Notes under the pieces: model-generated
Told to the model about the DNA's origin: nothing
Databases searched by the model: none
The model's input: the letters and a program-made list of their open reading frames with translations, nothing else
Shown: one piece after another, positions 49,758-59,813 of the stretch
Layout: every line of letters starts with the position of its first letter
How positions within the stretch are numbered: position 1 is the first letter of the stretch
Position numbers and translations under genes: made by a program
Assembly: GCA_036652335.1 (NCBI GenBank)
Contig: JAVVWB010000001.1
Coordinates: 294,917 to 358,916, forward strand
Length of the DNA stretch: 64,000 nucleotides
Source of the DNA: JAVVWB01 sp036652335
GTDB lineage: Bacteria > Synergistota > Synergistia > Synergistales > Synergistaceae
Direction of reading: 5' to 3'

Positions 49758-51116
49758 TTGATAAGCGCATCCGGAACAGACAGAATTCCTCCATATAACC
49801 TTGAAGCGGAACGCTCTGTTCTTGGAGCGTGTCTTCTCGAAAAAGAAGCTCTTACATCCGTAGTTGAAGGGCTGACGCCAGACGACTTCTATGATCCAAG
49901 GCACAAAATGGCATTTGAAGTAATACTGGGAATGTCAGAAAAAAACTCTCCAGTAGACTCCCTAACCTTTAGGGAAGAACTTGCCAAAAAAAATCTTGAA
50001 GAGAAAATAGGCGGGCTATCATTTATAGCGGCTCTCATGGATGCGGTTACTACCACTGCAAATGTAGACTACCACGTACAAATAGTAAGAGACAAATCAA
50101 TACATAGAAACCTAATATCAGTAGGAACAGACATAAGCAGACTTGGTTTCTCCGAAGACCTTGATGTAGGAGAAATCCTTGAAACAGCTCAGCAAAAAGT
50201 TTTTGAAGTAGCTCGTTCTGGTGGCCGTAGCGAAAACATGAGAGACGCTAGAGAAGTCATAAAAGCTGCAATGAACGAAATAGAAATGAAACTGGCACAA
50301 GGCATAGACATCACAGGAGTACCTACTGGATTCAAAGACTTTGATAAAATCTCAGGAGGACTCCAAGGTGGTGGACTCTACATACTTGCAGCTCGTCCGT
50401 CCATGGGTAAAACGGCACTGGCAATAAACATAGCAACTCATGCGGCAATAAGAGAAAACATCCCTGTACTTGTATTTAGTCTTGAAATGTCTGCAGAACA
50501 AATAGCACAAAGAATGCTATCTGCTGAAGCAGAAGTAAACTTAAGACAAATGTTTGAAGCAGGAAAAGCACAAAGAGCTCAATGGGAAAGCCTAGGGGAA
50601 GCCGGAGACAAAATCTCTGTATGCCCCATACACATAGATGATAGTTCACAGCTTACAACACTTGATTTAAGAGGACGATGTAGACGATTTTTTGCTAAAC
50701 AGGAATCTAAAAAAGGTCTTGTTGTTCTTGACTACCTACAGCTAATGAACATAGCAAGAAAATCAGAAAGCAGACAACAAGAAGTATCAGAAATATCACG
50801 AGCGTTAAAAGGAGTTGCTCGTGAATTTAAAGTCCCTGTACTTGCACTATCACAACTTTCACGTGAAGTTGAAAAAAGAACTGGAAGCAACAAAAGGCCA
50901 CAACTCTCAGACCTACGTGATAGTGGTGCAATAGAACAAGACGCAGACATGGTCATATTCCTCTACAGAGACGCATACTATGCTCAAGAAGAAGTAAACG
51001 ACTCCACTGCGGAAGTAATAATAGCAAAAAATAGAAATGGTGCTACTGGAAAAATAAACCTTGTATTCTTCAAAGAATATGCGAAATTTAAAGATGGAAT
51101 TGGTTTGAACATCTAA
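49758..51116 (+). CDS. dnaB: Replicative DNA helicase
   Basis: DnaB unwinds DNA at the replication fork. The 452-aa protein has the N-terminal DnaB domain (PPYNLEAERSVLGACLLE). The RecA-like C-terminal domain has Walker A ARPSMGKTALAINIA (about residue 210) and Walker B VLDYLQLM. The DnaB signature RLSDLRDSGAIEQDAD is seen as QLSDLRDSGAIEQDADMV. The start is TTG 49758, 1 nt after rplI, a typical coupled start. rplI-dnaB adjacency is conserved. Confidence 0.96.
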   Translation: MISASGTDRIPPYNLEAERSVLGACLLEKEALTSVVEGLTPDDFYDPRHKMAFEVILGMSEKNSPVDSLTFREELAKKNLEEKIGGLSFIAALMDAVTTTANVDYHVQIVRDKSIHRNLISVGTDISRLGFSEDLDVGEILETAQQKVFEVARSGGRSENMRDAREVIKAAMNEIEMKLAQGIDITGVPTGFKDFDKISGGLQGGGLYILAARPSMGKTALAINIATHAAIRENIPVLVFSLEMSAEQIAQRMLSAEAEVNLRQMFEAGKAQRAQWESLGEAGDKISVCPIHIDDSSQLTTLDLRGRCRRFFAKQESKKGLVVLDYLQLMNIARKSESRQQEVSEISRALKGVAREFKVPVLALSQLSREVEKRTGSNKRPQLSDLRDSGAIEQDADMVIFLYRDAYYAQEEVNDSTAEVIIAKNRNGATGKINLVFFKEYAKFKDGIGLNI

Positions 51117-51148
51117 AAATATTGACACAAAACCCGAGGTAGAAAACT

Positions 51149-52969
51149 GTGAAAATAAAAGAAAACAAAAAACAAGAAAAAGTTACCACAGGACAAAACA
51201 TAAAAACGGAACTTATGCCGTCTACATGTTTCTATATACTAATGGCAATAACAATGGCACTGCCAAACTTAGTATATTCTGGAACATCGTGGTTTGACAC
51301 ACTACACATAATTAAATGGACTGTAACCATGGTGCCCATTGCAATAATCTCCATCTATACAGGCACTAGACTTGCACTACTTGGTACAGAAAAAACAGAC
51401 TTTAAAATCGACCTCTTCGGCTGGTCATGGTTGCTAATGTTACTCTACGTCTCAATTCAGACCCAATGGGTAACCATCACCTCATGGTCAACATACTTCA
51501 AAGAATGGTACTTCTTTGCCACCCTAATAGCGATATACATCTTCACATATACACTATTCAAAGATAAAAAATGGCACAAACTAATACTACTCATGGCAAG
51601 CTGGAACGCTGCACTAAACGTAATATTCGCAGAACTCCTAATATACAACCTAAACTCCCCATTCTTCTTCATAATGGACGTTCCTGGAAACTACATAGGA
51701 AACACTGGACAGCAAAACATGTTTGCCCTATGGATTGCTATGAACGTACTCAACTCCACATACCTACTAATAGCAGAAGAAGAAACAAACAAAAAAACTA
51801 CATCCTCAAAAATACTAAACATACTAAACATAATTGCACTCGTAATAAACTCATGGGGGCTATGGACCTCTGCGTCAAGAAGTGGAATTCTCTCCCTATT
51901 TGTAGGATACGCAGCACTCCTAATAACACTTGCAACTGGTAAAGAACGCAAAAAACAAATAAAAAAATTCTCACTCTCACTTATAATCGTAATATCAATC
52001 CTAATACTTAACCTCACCCTCAGCTGGATGGGCATAATACCAGAAAGTCGCCTCATGTCAAAAACGACAGAAATGATAGAAGACTCCGTCAGCATAGGGA
52101 AAAGAAGAGAAATCTGGGCAAGCAGCTTTGAAATATTCAAAAAAGAACCAATAAAAGGAGTAGGACTGGGACACTTCAAATGGCACTACATGGAAGGTCA
52201 AAGAGCAGCATACGACCACAACCCAAAAATGAAATGGCAATTCACCTACTGGGCACACAACGAATACATACAATGGATTGCCGAATTTGGTATATTTGGA
52301 GGACTATTCCTACTACTGCTAAGTTCATGGTGGCTATACACAATAATAAAAGCAATAATAACCAAAAAAACAATTTCCTTAGAAGCGAAATGGGCAATAG
52401 GAATGCTATTCTTGCTATGGTTTGATGCAATATTCACCAGACCATTCCACAGAATAGAAAACATAGTATGGATGCCATTTGCTTTTGCTATAGTAAACAA
52501 AGAACTACTGCCTACATCCATAGGAAAAATAAAAATAGAAAGCGACAAAATATACAAACTAATGGGACTCATAATTGCCGCCCTATCCGTAAGCGCACTA
52601 ATATTTCTCGGAGGTGGGTTAATGGGAGATAAATATCTCAAAGCATCGACAACGACCTATGATGCAAGAGAACAATCACTTCTCATAAGAAAAGCCCTTA
52701 AAATCCCAATGTCAAAAGATGAAGCGCAAGAACAATATGCCTACCACCTCCTAGCACTGGCAAAAGTTACAAACAACAGGAATGACTGGATAATGGGAAT
52801 AAACCAGTTATACCAATCCTTTACAATAAGACCTAAATCGAAACAACTCATAGAACTAGTAAACTTTGCAGACCAACTACAAAGCAGAGAACTAATGTCA
52901 AAAGTTGTAATCTACCTCTTTCCCAGGCCAAAAGAAGAAACAGAAACAACGACAAACAAAACTCAATAA
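51149..52969 (+). CDS. O-antigen ligase / polymerase-like membrane protein
   Basis: The 606-aa multipass protein has about a dozen hydrophobic segments. The Wzy_C/WaaL-type region contains the characteristic SRSGILSLFVGYAALL, and a large loop (about 320-385) has GVGLGHFKWHYMEGQRAAYDHNP and WAHNEYIQWIAEFGIFGG. A C-terminal helical, TPR-like region (about 500-606) follows the last membrane segment. It would work in surface polysaccharide or glycan transfer, with an undecaprenyl-linked substrate. GTG 51149 follows GAGGTAG. The flanking genes give no glycan context. Confidence 0.8.
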   Translation: MKIKENKKQEKVTTGQNIKTELMPSTCFYILMAITMALPNLVYSGTSWFDTLHIIKWTVTMVPIAIISIYTGTRLALLGTEKTDFKIDLFGWSWLLMLLYVSIQTQWVTITSWSTYFKEWYFFATLIAIYIFTYTLFKDKKWHKLILLMASWNAALNVIFAELLIYNLNSPFFFIMDVPGNYIGNTGQQNMFALWIAMNVLNSTYLLIAEEETNKKTTSSKILNILNIIALVINSWGLWTSASRSGILSLFVGYAALLITLATGKERKKQIKKFSLSLIIVISILILNLTLSWMGIIPESRLMSKTTEMIEDSVSIGKRREIWASSFEIFKKEPIKGVGLGHFKWHYMEGQRAAYDHNPKMKWQFTYWAHNEYIQWIAEFGIFGGLFLLLLSSWWLYTIIKAIITKKTISLEAKWAIGMLFLLWFDAIFTRPFHRIENIVWMPFAFAIVNKELLPTSIGKIKIESDKIYKLMGLIIAALSVSALIFLGGGLMGDKYLKASTTTYDAREQSLLIRKALKIPMSKDEAQEQYAYHLLALAKVTNNRNDWIMGINQLYQSFTIRPKSKQLIELVNFADQLQSRELMSKVVIYLFPRPKEETETTTNKTQ

Positions 52970-52980
52970 AACAAACCATA

Positions 52981-53007
52981 ATAACGCATTGAAAACCAAT
53001 GCGTTAT
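52981..53007. repeat. Perfect 11-bp inverted repeat between the O-antigen ligase-like gene and queD
   Basis: ATAACGCATTG pairs with CAATGCGTTAT over 5 nt. No T run follows, so it may be a weak terminator or mRNA end. Confidence 0.7.
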
Positions 53008-53049
53008 TCCTACAGATAAATAACAACAACCTAAAAGGAGAAAAACCTA

Positions 53050-53412
53050 ATGTACATAACAAAAGACTTTAAATTTGATGCAGCTCACAACTTAATACAC
53101 TATCATGGCAAATGTGAGAAGCTACATGGACATACATACCATCTCTCAATAACCCTTCGAGGCAAGCCCGATAAAGAGGGAATGATATACGACTTCGTTG
53201 ATCTAAAACAAAAAGTAAAAGAAAAAATACTTTCAAAATTAGATCACTCATACATAAACGACATACTGCCTCAGCCTACAGCAGAATACATAGCACAATG
53301 GATATTCAAAGAACTCGATGATGCAGTAAAAAGAGAAAATTGTGAACTACACGAAGTAAAACTCTGGGAAACAGAAACCTCATCTGTAACCTGCACAAGA
53401 GAAGACATATAA
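53050..53412 (+). CDS. queD: 6-carboxytetrahydropterin synthase
   Basis: QueD makes 6-carboxy-5,6,7,8-tetrahydropterin in the queuosine pathway. The 120-aa protein has the zinc histidines in FDAAHNL and HGHTYH, the catalytic Cys in GKCEKLHGH (about residue 25), and the end with ETETSSV. Its length is typical of the short QueD type. ATG 53050 follows AAAGGAG. No other queuosine genes (queC, queE) are in the window. Confidence 0.92.
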   Translation: MYITKDFKFDAAHNLIHYHGKCEKLHGHTYHLSITLRGKPDKEGMIYDFVDLKQKVKEKILSKLDHSYINDILPQPTAEYIAQWIFKELDDAVKRENCELHEVKLWETETSSVTCTREDI

Positions 53413-53444
53413 AAATAAGGGGAACAAACCCAAGGAGAATAAAA

Positions 53445-54644
53445 ATGACATCACCCAAAAAAAATCTACGTAGAGCAATACTGGACGACTCTGGACTAGA
53501 AAAAGTAAAAGCTCTTCACCCATGGATATTTAGAGGAAACCTAAGACAAATACCACACTGCAACCCGGGGGACCTCATAGCCTTCACAGATCGTGGCGGT
53601 GTCGTAAAAGGCTACGGACTATGGAGCGAAAGCTCACTCTCAATAAGAGTCCTCACATGGGGAACAAAAGAACCAGACCAAATGAAACTTCTAAGAGAAA
53701 GAATAACCACAGCACTCGAATGGAGAAAAATATGGTTCCCCGACGAAGAAGCATTCCGCTGGGTACACGGAGAAGCAGATGGACTACCAGGAATAGTGGC
53801 AGACCTATATGGTGACGTGCTAACCTTACAAATCTCTGCTATTGGTTGGTACAGACACCTAGACAAAATTGCCGAAACATTCAGAAAAGTACGTAAACTC
53901 TCCACAATAATACTAAGAAACGAAACAAAACACCTTGAAAAAGAAGGAATACCAACAGAAGTAAAAATTATATATGGTGAAGAACTAAAAGGTCCAATAA
54001 AAGTAAAAATTGGTTCAATAAATGAACTTGTTGACGTAGAAAAAGGTCAAAAAACAGGTGCATACCTTGATGTACGTTGTGTGCCAGACATGATAAAACA
54101 CCTCTACAAAGATGCAAAAGTACTCGACTGCTTCAGCTACCAAGGCCACTTTGGACTCCATGCACTAAAATACGGGGCATCAGAAGTTGTAGCTATAGAC
54201 CAATCCCAAAGTGCCATTGACGTAGCCAAAGAAAACCTAAAAATAAACGGACTCCCCGAAAAAATGACATGGCACTGTGGAAACGCCTTTGACATAATAA
54301 GAGAAATGGACCAAGCAAGAGAAAGATTTGACATAGTAATAATGGACCCACCTCCATTCTCACCTGGAAAAGGACAGCTAGACTCAGCAAAAAGAGGCTA
54401 CAAAGAACTTGCACTTCGTGGACTAAAAAGACTAAAAGACGGAGGATACCTCGTATTCCTCTCATGCAGCCACGCATTCTCGAGAGAAATGCTACTTGAA
54501 ACACTAAACGAAGCTGCATGTGATGATGGGACTACATGCAAAATAGCGTTAGAAATTCACCAACCACAAGACCACCCTGCACTTTCAGGAGTTCCAGAAA
54601 CAGACTACCTGAAAGGATTTGTGCTTGGAGTAGAAAAAAGATGA
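53445..54644 (+). CDS. Class I SAM-dependent 23S rRNA methyltransferase (RlmI-like)
   Basis: The 399-aa protein belongs to the PUA-plus-Rossmann family of rRNA (cytosine-C5) methyltransferases related to RlmI. An N-terminal PUA-like domain (about 1-80) and the EEHD-type middle domain are followed by the SAM-binding core: VLDCFSYQGHFGLHALKYGA (motif I), VAIDQS, and MDPPPFSPG (motif IV). A C-terminal YLVFLSCSH contains a Cys. The next gene starts on its stop codon (ATGA). The target nucleotide cannot be assigned. Confidence 0.87.
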   Translation: MTSPKKNLRRAILDDSGLEKVKALHPWIFRGNLRQIPHCNPGDLIAFTDRGGVVKGYGLWSESSLSIRVLTWGTKEPDQMKLLRERITTALEWRKIWFPDEEAFRWVHGEADGLPGIVADLYGDVLTLQISAIGWYRHLDKIAETFRKVRKLSTIILRNETKHLEKEGIPTEVKIIYGEELKGPIKVKIGSINELVDVEKGQKTGAYLDVRCVPDMIKHLYKDAKVLDCFSYQGHFGLHALKYGASEVVAIDQSQSAIDVAKENLKINGLPEKMTWHCGNAFDIIREMDQARERFDIVIMDPPPFSPGKGQLDSAKRGYKELALRGLKRLKDGGYLVFLSCSHAFSREMLLETLNEAACDDGTTCKIALEIHQPQDHPALSGVPETDYLKGFVLGVEKR

Positions 54645-55285
54645 ACGAAATAAAAGGGATAAAAGCCTTCGTCTTTGACCTAGACATGACACTGATAGAC
54701 AGTAGCTACTCAATACATCACTGCACAAACCTACTGGCTAAAGAATTTAACTTGAAAGAAATATCAAGAGAACAAATAATGAAAGCAATAGGTCTACCCA
54801 TAGAAGACAGCTGGATCAGCTTCTGGGGGGAATACAAAGAAGAATGGCTAACATACTACAGAAAAAACTACATAGAAGAAGAAAACGCTAAACTACGACT
54901 CTTTCCATCAACGATACCGACACTCAAAACTCTAAAGGAAAAAGGATATAAAACAGCAGTCGTAACAAACAGGAAACTTCCAGAAAGACCAATAATAGCT
55001 GTTGGTCTAAAAGAGTATTTAGACGTAATAGTTGGAACCTCAGAAGTAACACACCCGAAACCACATCCAGAACCACTCCTTGTTGCATGCAAAAAACTTG
55101 GGATAGAACCCTCAGAAATAATCTACACTGGTGACACAGACATAGACATAAAAACGGCTCTAGCTGCAAACATAAAAGGAATAGGTGTAACAACAGGAAA
55201 CTTCACAGCAGAACAACTAAAACACACCGGTGCATGGAAGACAATAGCAACAACTGATGAAATACTAAAAATGATAGGAAAATAA
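54641..55285 (+). CDS. HAD-superfamily phosphatase (PpaX/phosphoglycolate phosphatase-like)
   Basis: The 214-aa protein shows the HAD motifs FDLDMTL (motif I, with Met in place of the usual Gly in DGTL), VVTNR (motif II), KPHPEP (motif III) and YTGDTDIDIKTALAAN (motif IV). The closest families are pyrophosphatase PpaX and phosphoglycolate phosphatase. It overlaps the preceding gene by 4 nt, so the two are coupled. The substrate is unknown. Confidence 0.87.
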   Translation: MNEIKGIKAFVFDLDMTLIDSSYSIHHCTNLLAKEFNLKEISREQIMKAIGLPIEDSWISFWGEYKEEWLTYYRKNYIEEENAKLRLFPSTIPTLKTLKEKGYKTAVVTNRKLPERPIIAVGLKEYLDVIVGTSEVTHPKPHPEPLLVACKKLGIEPSEIIYTGDTDIDIKTALAANIKGIGVTTGNFTAEQLKHTGAWKTIATTDEILKMIGK

Positions 55286-55287
55286 CA

Positions 55288-56238
55288 ATGGTAAGACGCT
55301 TTGATTCGACAGAAAAAGAAAAAAGCAAAATATCACTCCTTGGATACTGGCTTGCAGTAATACTCATAATACTTGCATGGGTGGCTGGATTTAAACTCTA
55401 CTTCGAGCGCTATGACTACCTGCATCCGGACATCACATGGGCCGTACCAGGTAAAAAAACAGAAATAATAAAAGTACCCGGATTACTACTATGGAGAGAA
55501 AACGAAATAAAAGCTCCGTTAGATGGGACAATAAAATACCCTCATGGAAAAGGGCCAATACCTCTAGCCAAAGGGCAAATTGTAGCGATAATAAACAATG
55601 GTGGGACTGAAACACCAATAAAAACAACTATAAGTGGTTTCTTCATGGTAGGTACAGACGGACAAGAAGACACATGGAGATACGGAGAACTCTGGTCAGG
55701 GAAAGGGCCTCTTACCGAACCCTCTCAACTAAAAACAAAAAGCGACGGAGAAAAAGTAACAAAAAATGAAACAATAGGTAAAATAATAAAACAACCACAA
55801 GAAATAAGATTTGTAGGATACATAACACCAAAAGGCAACTTCATGAAACAGCTAAAAAATAAACAAATAAATGTAATGATGGACACAAAAGACACTGTAT
55901 CCAAAGCGGAACTTCGCATATACAAAAAAACAAAAGATAAAATCAAAATATATGTAACACTGCCGTGGTTCTCAAAAGAACTCCTCCAATCAAGAAAATA
56001 CACATTGATAATAGAAGCAGGAGGACAAAATGGTGCTGTAGTGCCACGTACAGCAGTCAAAGAAGAAAAAGGAAAACACTATGTCTATTTCGTAAAAGGG
56101 CAAAGACTTGTAAAAAACAAAATAGAATGCAAACCTATAGAAAATGAAAAAATGCTAATAACTCATGGACTATCTGTAGGAGATGCCGTTGCGGAAAACG
56201 CCTCAGAAACGAAAGAAGGGAGGATACAGCTATGGTAG
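55288..56238 (+). CDS. HlyD-like membrane protein
   Basis: The 316-aa protein has one N-terminal transmembrane helix (about residues 18-38). A beta-rich part (residues 60-290) contains a lipoyl/barrel-sandwich-like segment (LLLWRENEIKAPLDGTIKY...PLAKGQIVAII) and a C-terminal beta domain. The layout resembles periplasmic adaptor (HlyD/RND-MFP-like) proteins, but no transporter is adjacent. The gene sits between the HAD phosphatase and yggS and overlaps yggS by 7 nt. In some anaerobes a similar protein occupies this place. Function is unknown. Confidence 0.65.
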   Translation: MVRRFDSTEKEKSKISLLGYWLAVILIILAWVAGFKLYFERYDYLHPDITWAVPGKKTEIIKVPGLLLWRENEIKAPLDGTIKYPHGKGPIPLAKGQIVAIINNGGTETPIKTTISGFFMVGTDGQEDTWRYGELWSGKGPLTEPSQLKTKSDGEKVTKNETIGKIIKQPQEIRFVGYITPKGNFMKQLKNKQINVMMDTKDTVSKAELRIYKKTKDKIKIYVTLPWFSKELLQSRKYTLIIEAGGQNGAVVPRTAVKEEKGKHYVYFVKGQRLVKNKIECKPIENEKMLITHGLSVGDAVAENASETKEGRIQLW

Positions 56239-56933
56239 AAGAAATAAAAGAAAACATAAAACAAATAAGAAAACACATAACAGAAATAGCCAAAAAAAGT
56301 GGACGTGACCCGGAAGAAATAAAACTCATGGGTGTATCAAAATATCATCCCATTGAAAAAATGATACTAGCCTCATCAGAAGTAAACCTGCTAGGTGAAA
56401 ACAAAATACAAGAAGCCTCAGAAAAACGTGAAAAATGGCCAAAAGAAAACAAAACGCCATGGCACCTAATAGGGCACCTACAAAGAAACAAAGCAAGGAA
56501 AGCTCTGGAAATATTTGACCTAATAGAAAGCGTCGACTCCCTGGAACTTGCTCAAACTCTAAACAGAATACTAAAAGAAACAAACAGGACTCAATATCCA
56601 ATATACATAGAAGTAAACACATCGGGAGAAGAAAACAAAAGTGGAATACCTCCACAGGAAATGGAAGGACTTGCAGAATACATACTGGAAAAATGCCCAC
56701 TACTAAAAATACAAGGACTAATGACAATAGGGCCGAACTCAGACGACACAGAAAAAATACGTAAATCATTCTCAGACCTTAGAGAAATGAAAAAAGAACT
56801 AGAAAAAAAACACGACATAAAAATACCCGAACTATCGATGGGAATGAGTGGAGACTATCCTATAGCGATAGAAGAAGGTAGCACATTAATAAGAGTGGGT
56901 ACTGCAATATTTGGACAAAGAGAATATAATTAA
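56232..56933 (+). CDS. yggS: Pyridoxal phosphate homeostasis protein YggS
   Basis: YggS is a PLP-binding, single-domain TIM-barrel protein of the PROSC family that balances PLP and amino/keto-acid metabolism. The 233-aa protein has the PLP-lysine in LMGVSKYHP (about residue 38) and the family patterns WHLIGHLQRNKARKALE and IYIEVNTSGEENKSGI. The end LSMGMSGDYPIAIEEGSTLIRVGTAIFG is diagnostic. It overlaps the HlyD-like gene and precedes divIVA, as it does in Gram-positive bacteria. Confidence 0.95.
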   Translation: MVEEIKENIKQIRKHITEIAKKSGRDPEEIKLMGVSKYHPIEKMILASSEVNLLGENKIQEASEKREKWPKENKTPWHLIGHLQRNKARKALEIFDLIESVDSLELAQTLNRILKETNRTQYPIYIEVNTSGEENKSGIPPQEMEGLAEYILEKCPLLKIQGLMTIGPNSDDTEKIRKSFSDLREMKKELEKKHDIKIPELSMGMSGDYPIAIEEGSTLIRVGTAIFGQREYN

Positions 56934-56966
56934 AACGACAAAAATACAAAGGAGGATCTACTTGTT

Positions 56967-57563
56967 ATGCCTGAAATCCTAACATCACTTGATATCGTCA
57001 ATCAGTCATTCAAAAAAAGCTTAAGAGGATACGACTCTACCGAAGTGGATGAATTCCTAGACTCAGTAGCAGAAACATTGCAAATCCATGCTCAGAAAAC
57101 AAAAGAAATGGAAGAAGAACTAAAACAGACAAAAAGCAAACTAAACGAATATGAAGACATGAAAGACGTCCTTCATGAAGCCCTAATATCTGCTCAAAAA
57201 AGTGCAGAAGAAAAAGTAACAAAAGCAGAAGAAAAAGCAAACGAACTAATAGAAAATGCAAAAATACAAGCGGATGAAATATGTAAAGATGCAGCAAAAG
57301 AAGCAGACAGACTTCGTGATGGAGTATACCAAATAAAGAAAATAAGAAAAATGTACGAAGAAGACTTTAGAGGAATGCTAGTAAAATTTGACAGCATGCT
57401 AAACCGCCTCTCCTCAGACAAAACATTGAACGAAGCAGTAGGCAGCGTACTAGAAACATACGAAGAAAACGAACAAACAGAAGAAAAAAACCTAGAAGAA
57501 AAAGACCTCACAAATGCTTATGCTATGCTTGGAGTAAACCCTGAAGAACTTGAAACAAAATAA
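56967..57563 (+). CDS. divIVA: Cell division/polarity protein DivIVA
   Basis: DivIVA recognises curved membrane at the poles and septum. The 198-aa protein has the conserved N-terminal lipid-binding region (PEILTSLDIVNQSFKKSLRGYDSTEVDEFLDSVAE, about 2-36). A long coiled coil (about 40-110) follows, with repeating AEEKVTKAEEKANELIENA. It lies next to yggS, the standard neighbourhood. GGAGGA is 13 nt before the ATG; a TTG 6 nt upstream would be a slightly better-spaced start. Confidence 0.92.
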   Translation: MPEILTSLDIVNQSFKKSLRGYDSTEVDEFLDSVAETLQIHAQKTKEMEEELKQTKSKLNEYEDMKDVLHEALISAQKSAEEKVTKAEEKANELIENAKIQADEICKDAAKEADRLRDGVYQIKKIRKMYEEDFRGMLVKFDSMLNRLSSDKTLNEAVGSVLETYEENEQTEEKNLEEKDLTNAYAMLGVNPEELETK

Positions 57564-57581
57564 AAACGGAGCACAACAAAA

Positions 57582-59633
57582 GTGAAAGAAACCAATCCTC
57601 AACTACTACAAAATAGATCAGGAATAGGTAAAAGAAAGACGGAATACCTACAAAAACTGGGGCTAAACACAGTCTTTGACGTACTCCAATACTTTCCACG
57701 TAAATACATAGACAGAAGAAAAATTTCGACCATCTCAGAAGCCATACTTGGTCAACCTACTGTAATAATGGGAAAAATAGAAAGCCCTGAAAGAAAAAGG
57801 ACATACAAAAGCAACATATCATTATTCACAGCTACCATAAACGACGGCAACAACACAGCTACTCTCACATGGTTCAACAAAAAAGGAATAGAATACATAC
57901 TAAAAGAGGGAACGCCAATTGCAATACATGGTGTTCCCAAAATTAGAAATACACAAATAGAAATAACAAACCCTGATTTTCAAATCATACAAACCGAAAC
58001 AGACAAAAAAAACTACTGTGGAATAATCCCTCTATACCCATTAACAAATGGAATAACAGAAAAATGGTACAGGAAACTGGCAACAGAAATACTACAAGAA
58101 TACCTACCCCAAATAGAAGAAACACTTCCCTATCACATAATAAAAAAACGAAACCTAATGTCACTCAAAGAAGCCATACAAACCATGCACACCCCACAAA
58201 CACCAGAAAGATGGAAAGAAGCACGTAAAAGACTTGCCTACGAAGAACTTCTTACCCTACAAAGTGCTGTTCAAATCAGAAAAAATGAAATACAAAAAAA
58301 CAAAAACATCTACAAAATAAAACCAGGCGAAAAATACAAGCAAGTCAAACAATCCATACCATTTACATTAACAAACGACCAAGAAAAAGTAATACTTGAA
58401 ATACAAAACGACATTGCGAAAGAAATACCAATGGCACGACTAATACAAGGTGACGTAGGAAGTGGAAAAACACTCATAGCAATCCTAACAGCAGCAGCAA
58501 CAGCTGACTGTGAAATACAAACTGCAATACTAGCTCCCACAGAAGTCCTAGCAGAACAACTCTACAAACAGGCCCAAAAATGGCTACACCCACATGGAAT
58601 AGAAAGTGTACTAATAAAAAGCTCACTAAAAACAAAAGAGCGTAATGAGGTACTTGAAAAAACAGCAACAGGGCAAGCAAAAATAATAGTAGGTACACAA
58701 GCTCTCCTAGAAAACAGAGTAAAATACAAAAAACTAGGAATGGTAATAATAGATGAACAACAAAGATTTGGAGTTGAACAAAGAGCAAAACTAATAAACA
58801 GGGAAAACCCTCCTCACATGCTACTCATGAGTGCTACTCCCATACCTAGGACACTATCAATGACACTATTTGCTGACCTAGAAATAAGCACCCTAAAAGA
58901 CAAACCCAAAAACCAAAAAAAACGAGAAACAAGAATAATAAATGAAGGAAAAATGCCAACTCTACTGCAATTTATCCTAAATGAAATAAAAACAGGTGGG
59001 CAAATATACTGGATATGCCCGAGAGTAGAAGAAAACGAAGAAGAAGAAATTGCCTCCGTCGAAAAAAGATACAAATTTCTACAAAAACACCTTGGAATAA
59101 CTGGAGTTGGACTAATACACGGTAAAATTCCTAGTGAAAAAAAAGAAAACGAACTTACAAAATTCATAGAGGGAAAAAACAAAATACTAGTAGGAACAAC
59201 AGTGCTAGAAGTAGGCGTAGACGTGCCACAAGCCTCTGTAATAGTAATAGAAAACCCAGAAATGTATGGACTCTCACAACTACATCAACTACGAGGTAGA
59301 ATAGGCAGAGGCGAAAAAAGAGGAGTCTGCATACTACTCACACCAAACAACGAAACAACCAACGAAAGACTAAAAATAATAGAAAAAACAGAAGATGGGT
59401 TTGAAATAGCAGAAGAAGACATGAAAAACAGAGGGTTCGGAAAAATAGGAGGCACAGAACAACATGGAGAAACAGGGCTAAAAATAGCAGACCTCAGAAA
59501 AGACCTCAAACTACTGGAACAGACAAAAGAAGATGCGATAGAAATTCTTGAAAAAGCAAAAGAAAATAAAGAAAACGAAAAATTTTTAAAAAAAATGGCA
59601 AAATATGAAAAAAACAACCTAAGAATTGGTTAA
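57582..59633 (+). CDS. recG: ATP-dependent DNA helicase RecG
   Basis: RecG reverses stalled replication forks and resolves branched DNA. Of 683 residues, the N-terminal wedge (OB) domain is about residues 60-145. The helicase core has Walker A GDVGSGKT (about residue 285), DEQQ (IIDEQQRFGVEQR, where Q replaces the usual H), and the SAT motif LMSATPIPRTLSMT. The C-terminal helicase part has VGTTVLEVGVDVPQAS and QLRGRIGRGEKRG. The start is GTG 57582. Confidence 0.95.
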   Translation: MKETNPQLLQNRSGIGKRKTEYLQKLGLNTVFDVLQYFPRKYIDRRKISTISEAILGQPTVIMGKIESPERKRTYKSNISLFTATINDGNNTATLTWFNKKGIEYILKEGTPIAIHGVPKIRNTQIEITNPDFQIIQTETDKKNYCGIIPLYPLTNGITEKWYRKLATEILQEYLPQIEETLPYHIIKKRNLMSLKEAIQTMHTPQTPERWKEARKRLAYEELLTLQSAVQIRKNEIQKNKNIYKIKPGEKYKQVKQSIPFTLTNDQEKVILEIQNDIAKEIPMARLIQGDVGSGKTLIAILTAAATADCEIQTAILAPTEVLAEQLYKQAQKWLHPHGIESVLIKSSLKTKERNEVLEKTATGQAKIIVGTQALLENRVKYKKLGMVIIDEQQRFGVEQRAKLINRENPPHMLLMSATPIPRTLSMTLFADLEISTLKDKPKNQKKRETRIINEGKMPTLLQFILNEIKTGGQIYWICPRVEENEEEEIASVEKRYKFLQKHLGITGVGLIHGKIPSEKKENELTKFIEGKNKILVGTTVLEVGVDVPQASVIVIENPEMYGLSQLHQLRGRIGRGEKRGVCILLTPNNETTNERLKIIEKTEDGFEIAEEDMKNRGFGKIGGTEQHGETGLKIADLRKDLKLLEQTKEDAIEILEKAKENKENEKFLKKMAKYEKNNLRIG

Positions 59634-59660
59634 TAAATAAAGTAAAAAAACAATTCGTAC

Positions 59661-59689
59661 TTGTGAATAAAGCAATTATTAGGTAAAAT
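59661..59689 (+). promoter_or_regulatory. Promoter of rny
   Basis: TTGTGA (59661-59666), 17 bp, TAAAAT (59684-59689). It is in the 180-bp gap after recG; no other structure is obvious there. Confidence 0.55.
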
Positions 59690-59813
59690 AGTAACATCGG
59701 CGTGTAACACAAAAGTTTTATAATATTATAACCAATAATATAAACACTCTTTAACTACAAAAGGACCAAAAAATGAAACGAACCATGACAAATTAAATGA
59801 GGTGAAAGTGTAA

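Noticed and set aside
52981..53007. A full intrinsic terminator between the O-antigen ligase-like gene and queD
   Set aside because: The stem is perfect but no T run follows, so I list it only as an inverted repeat.
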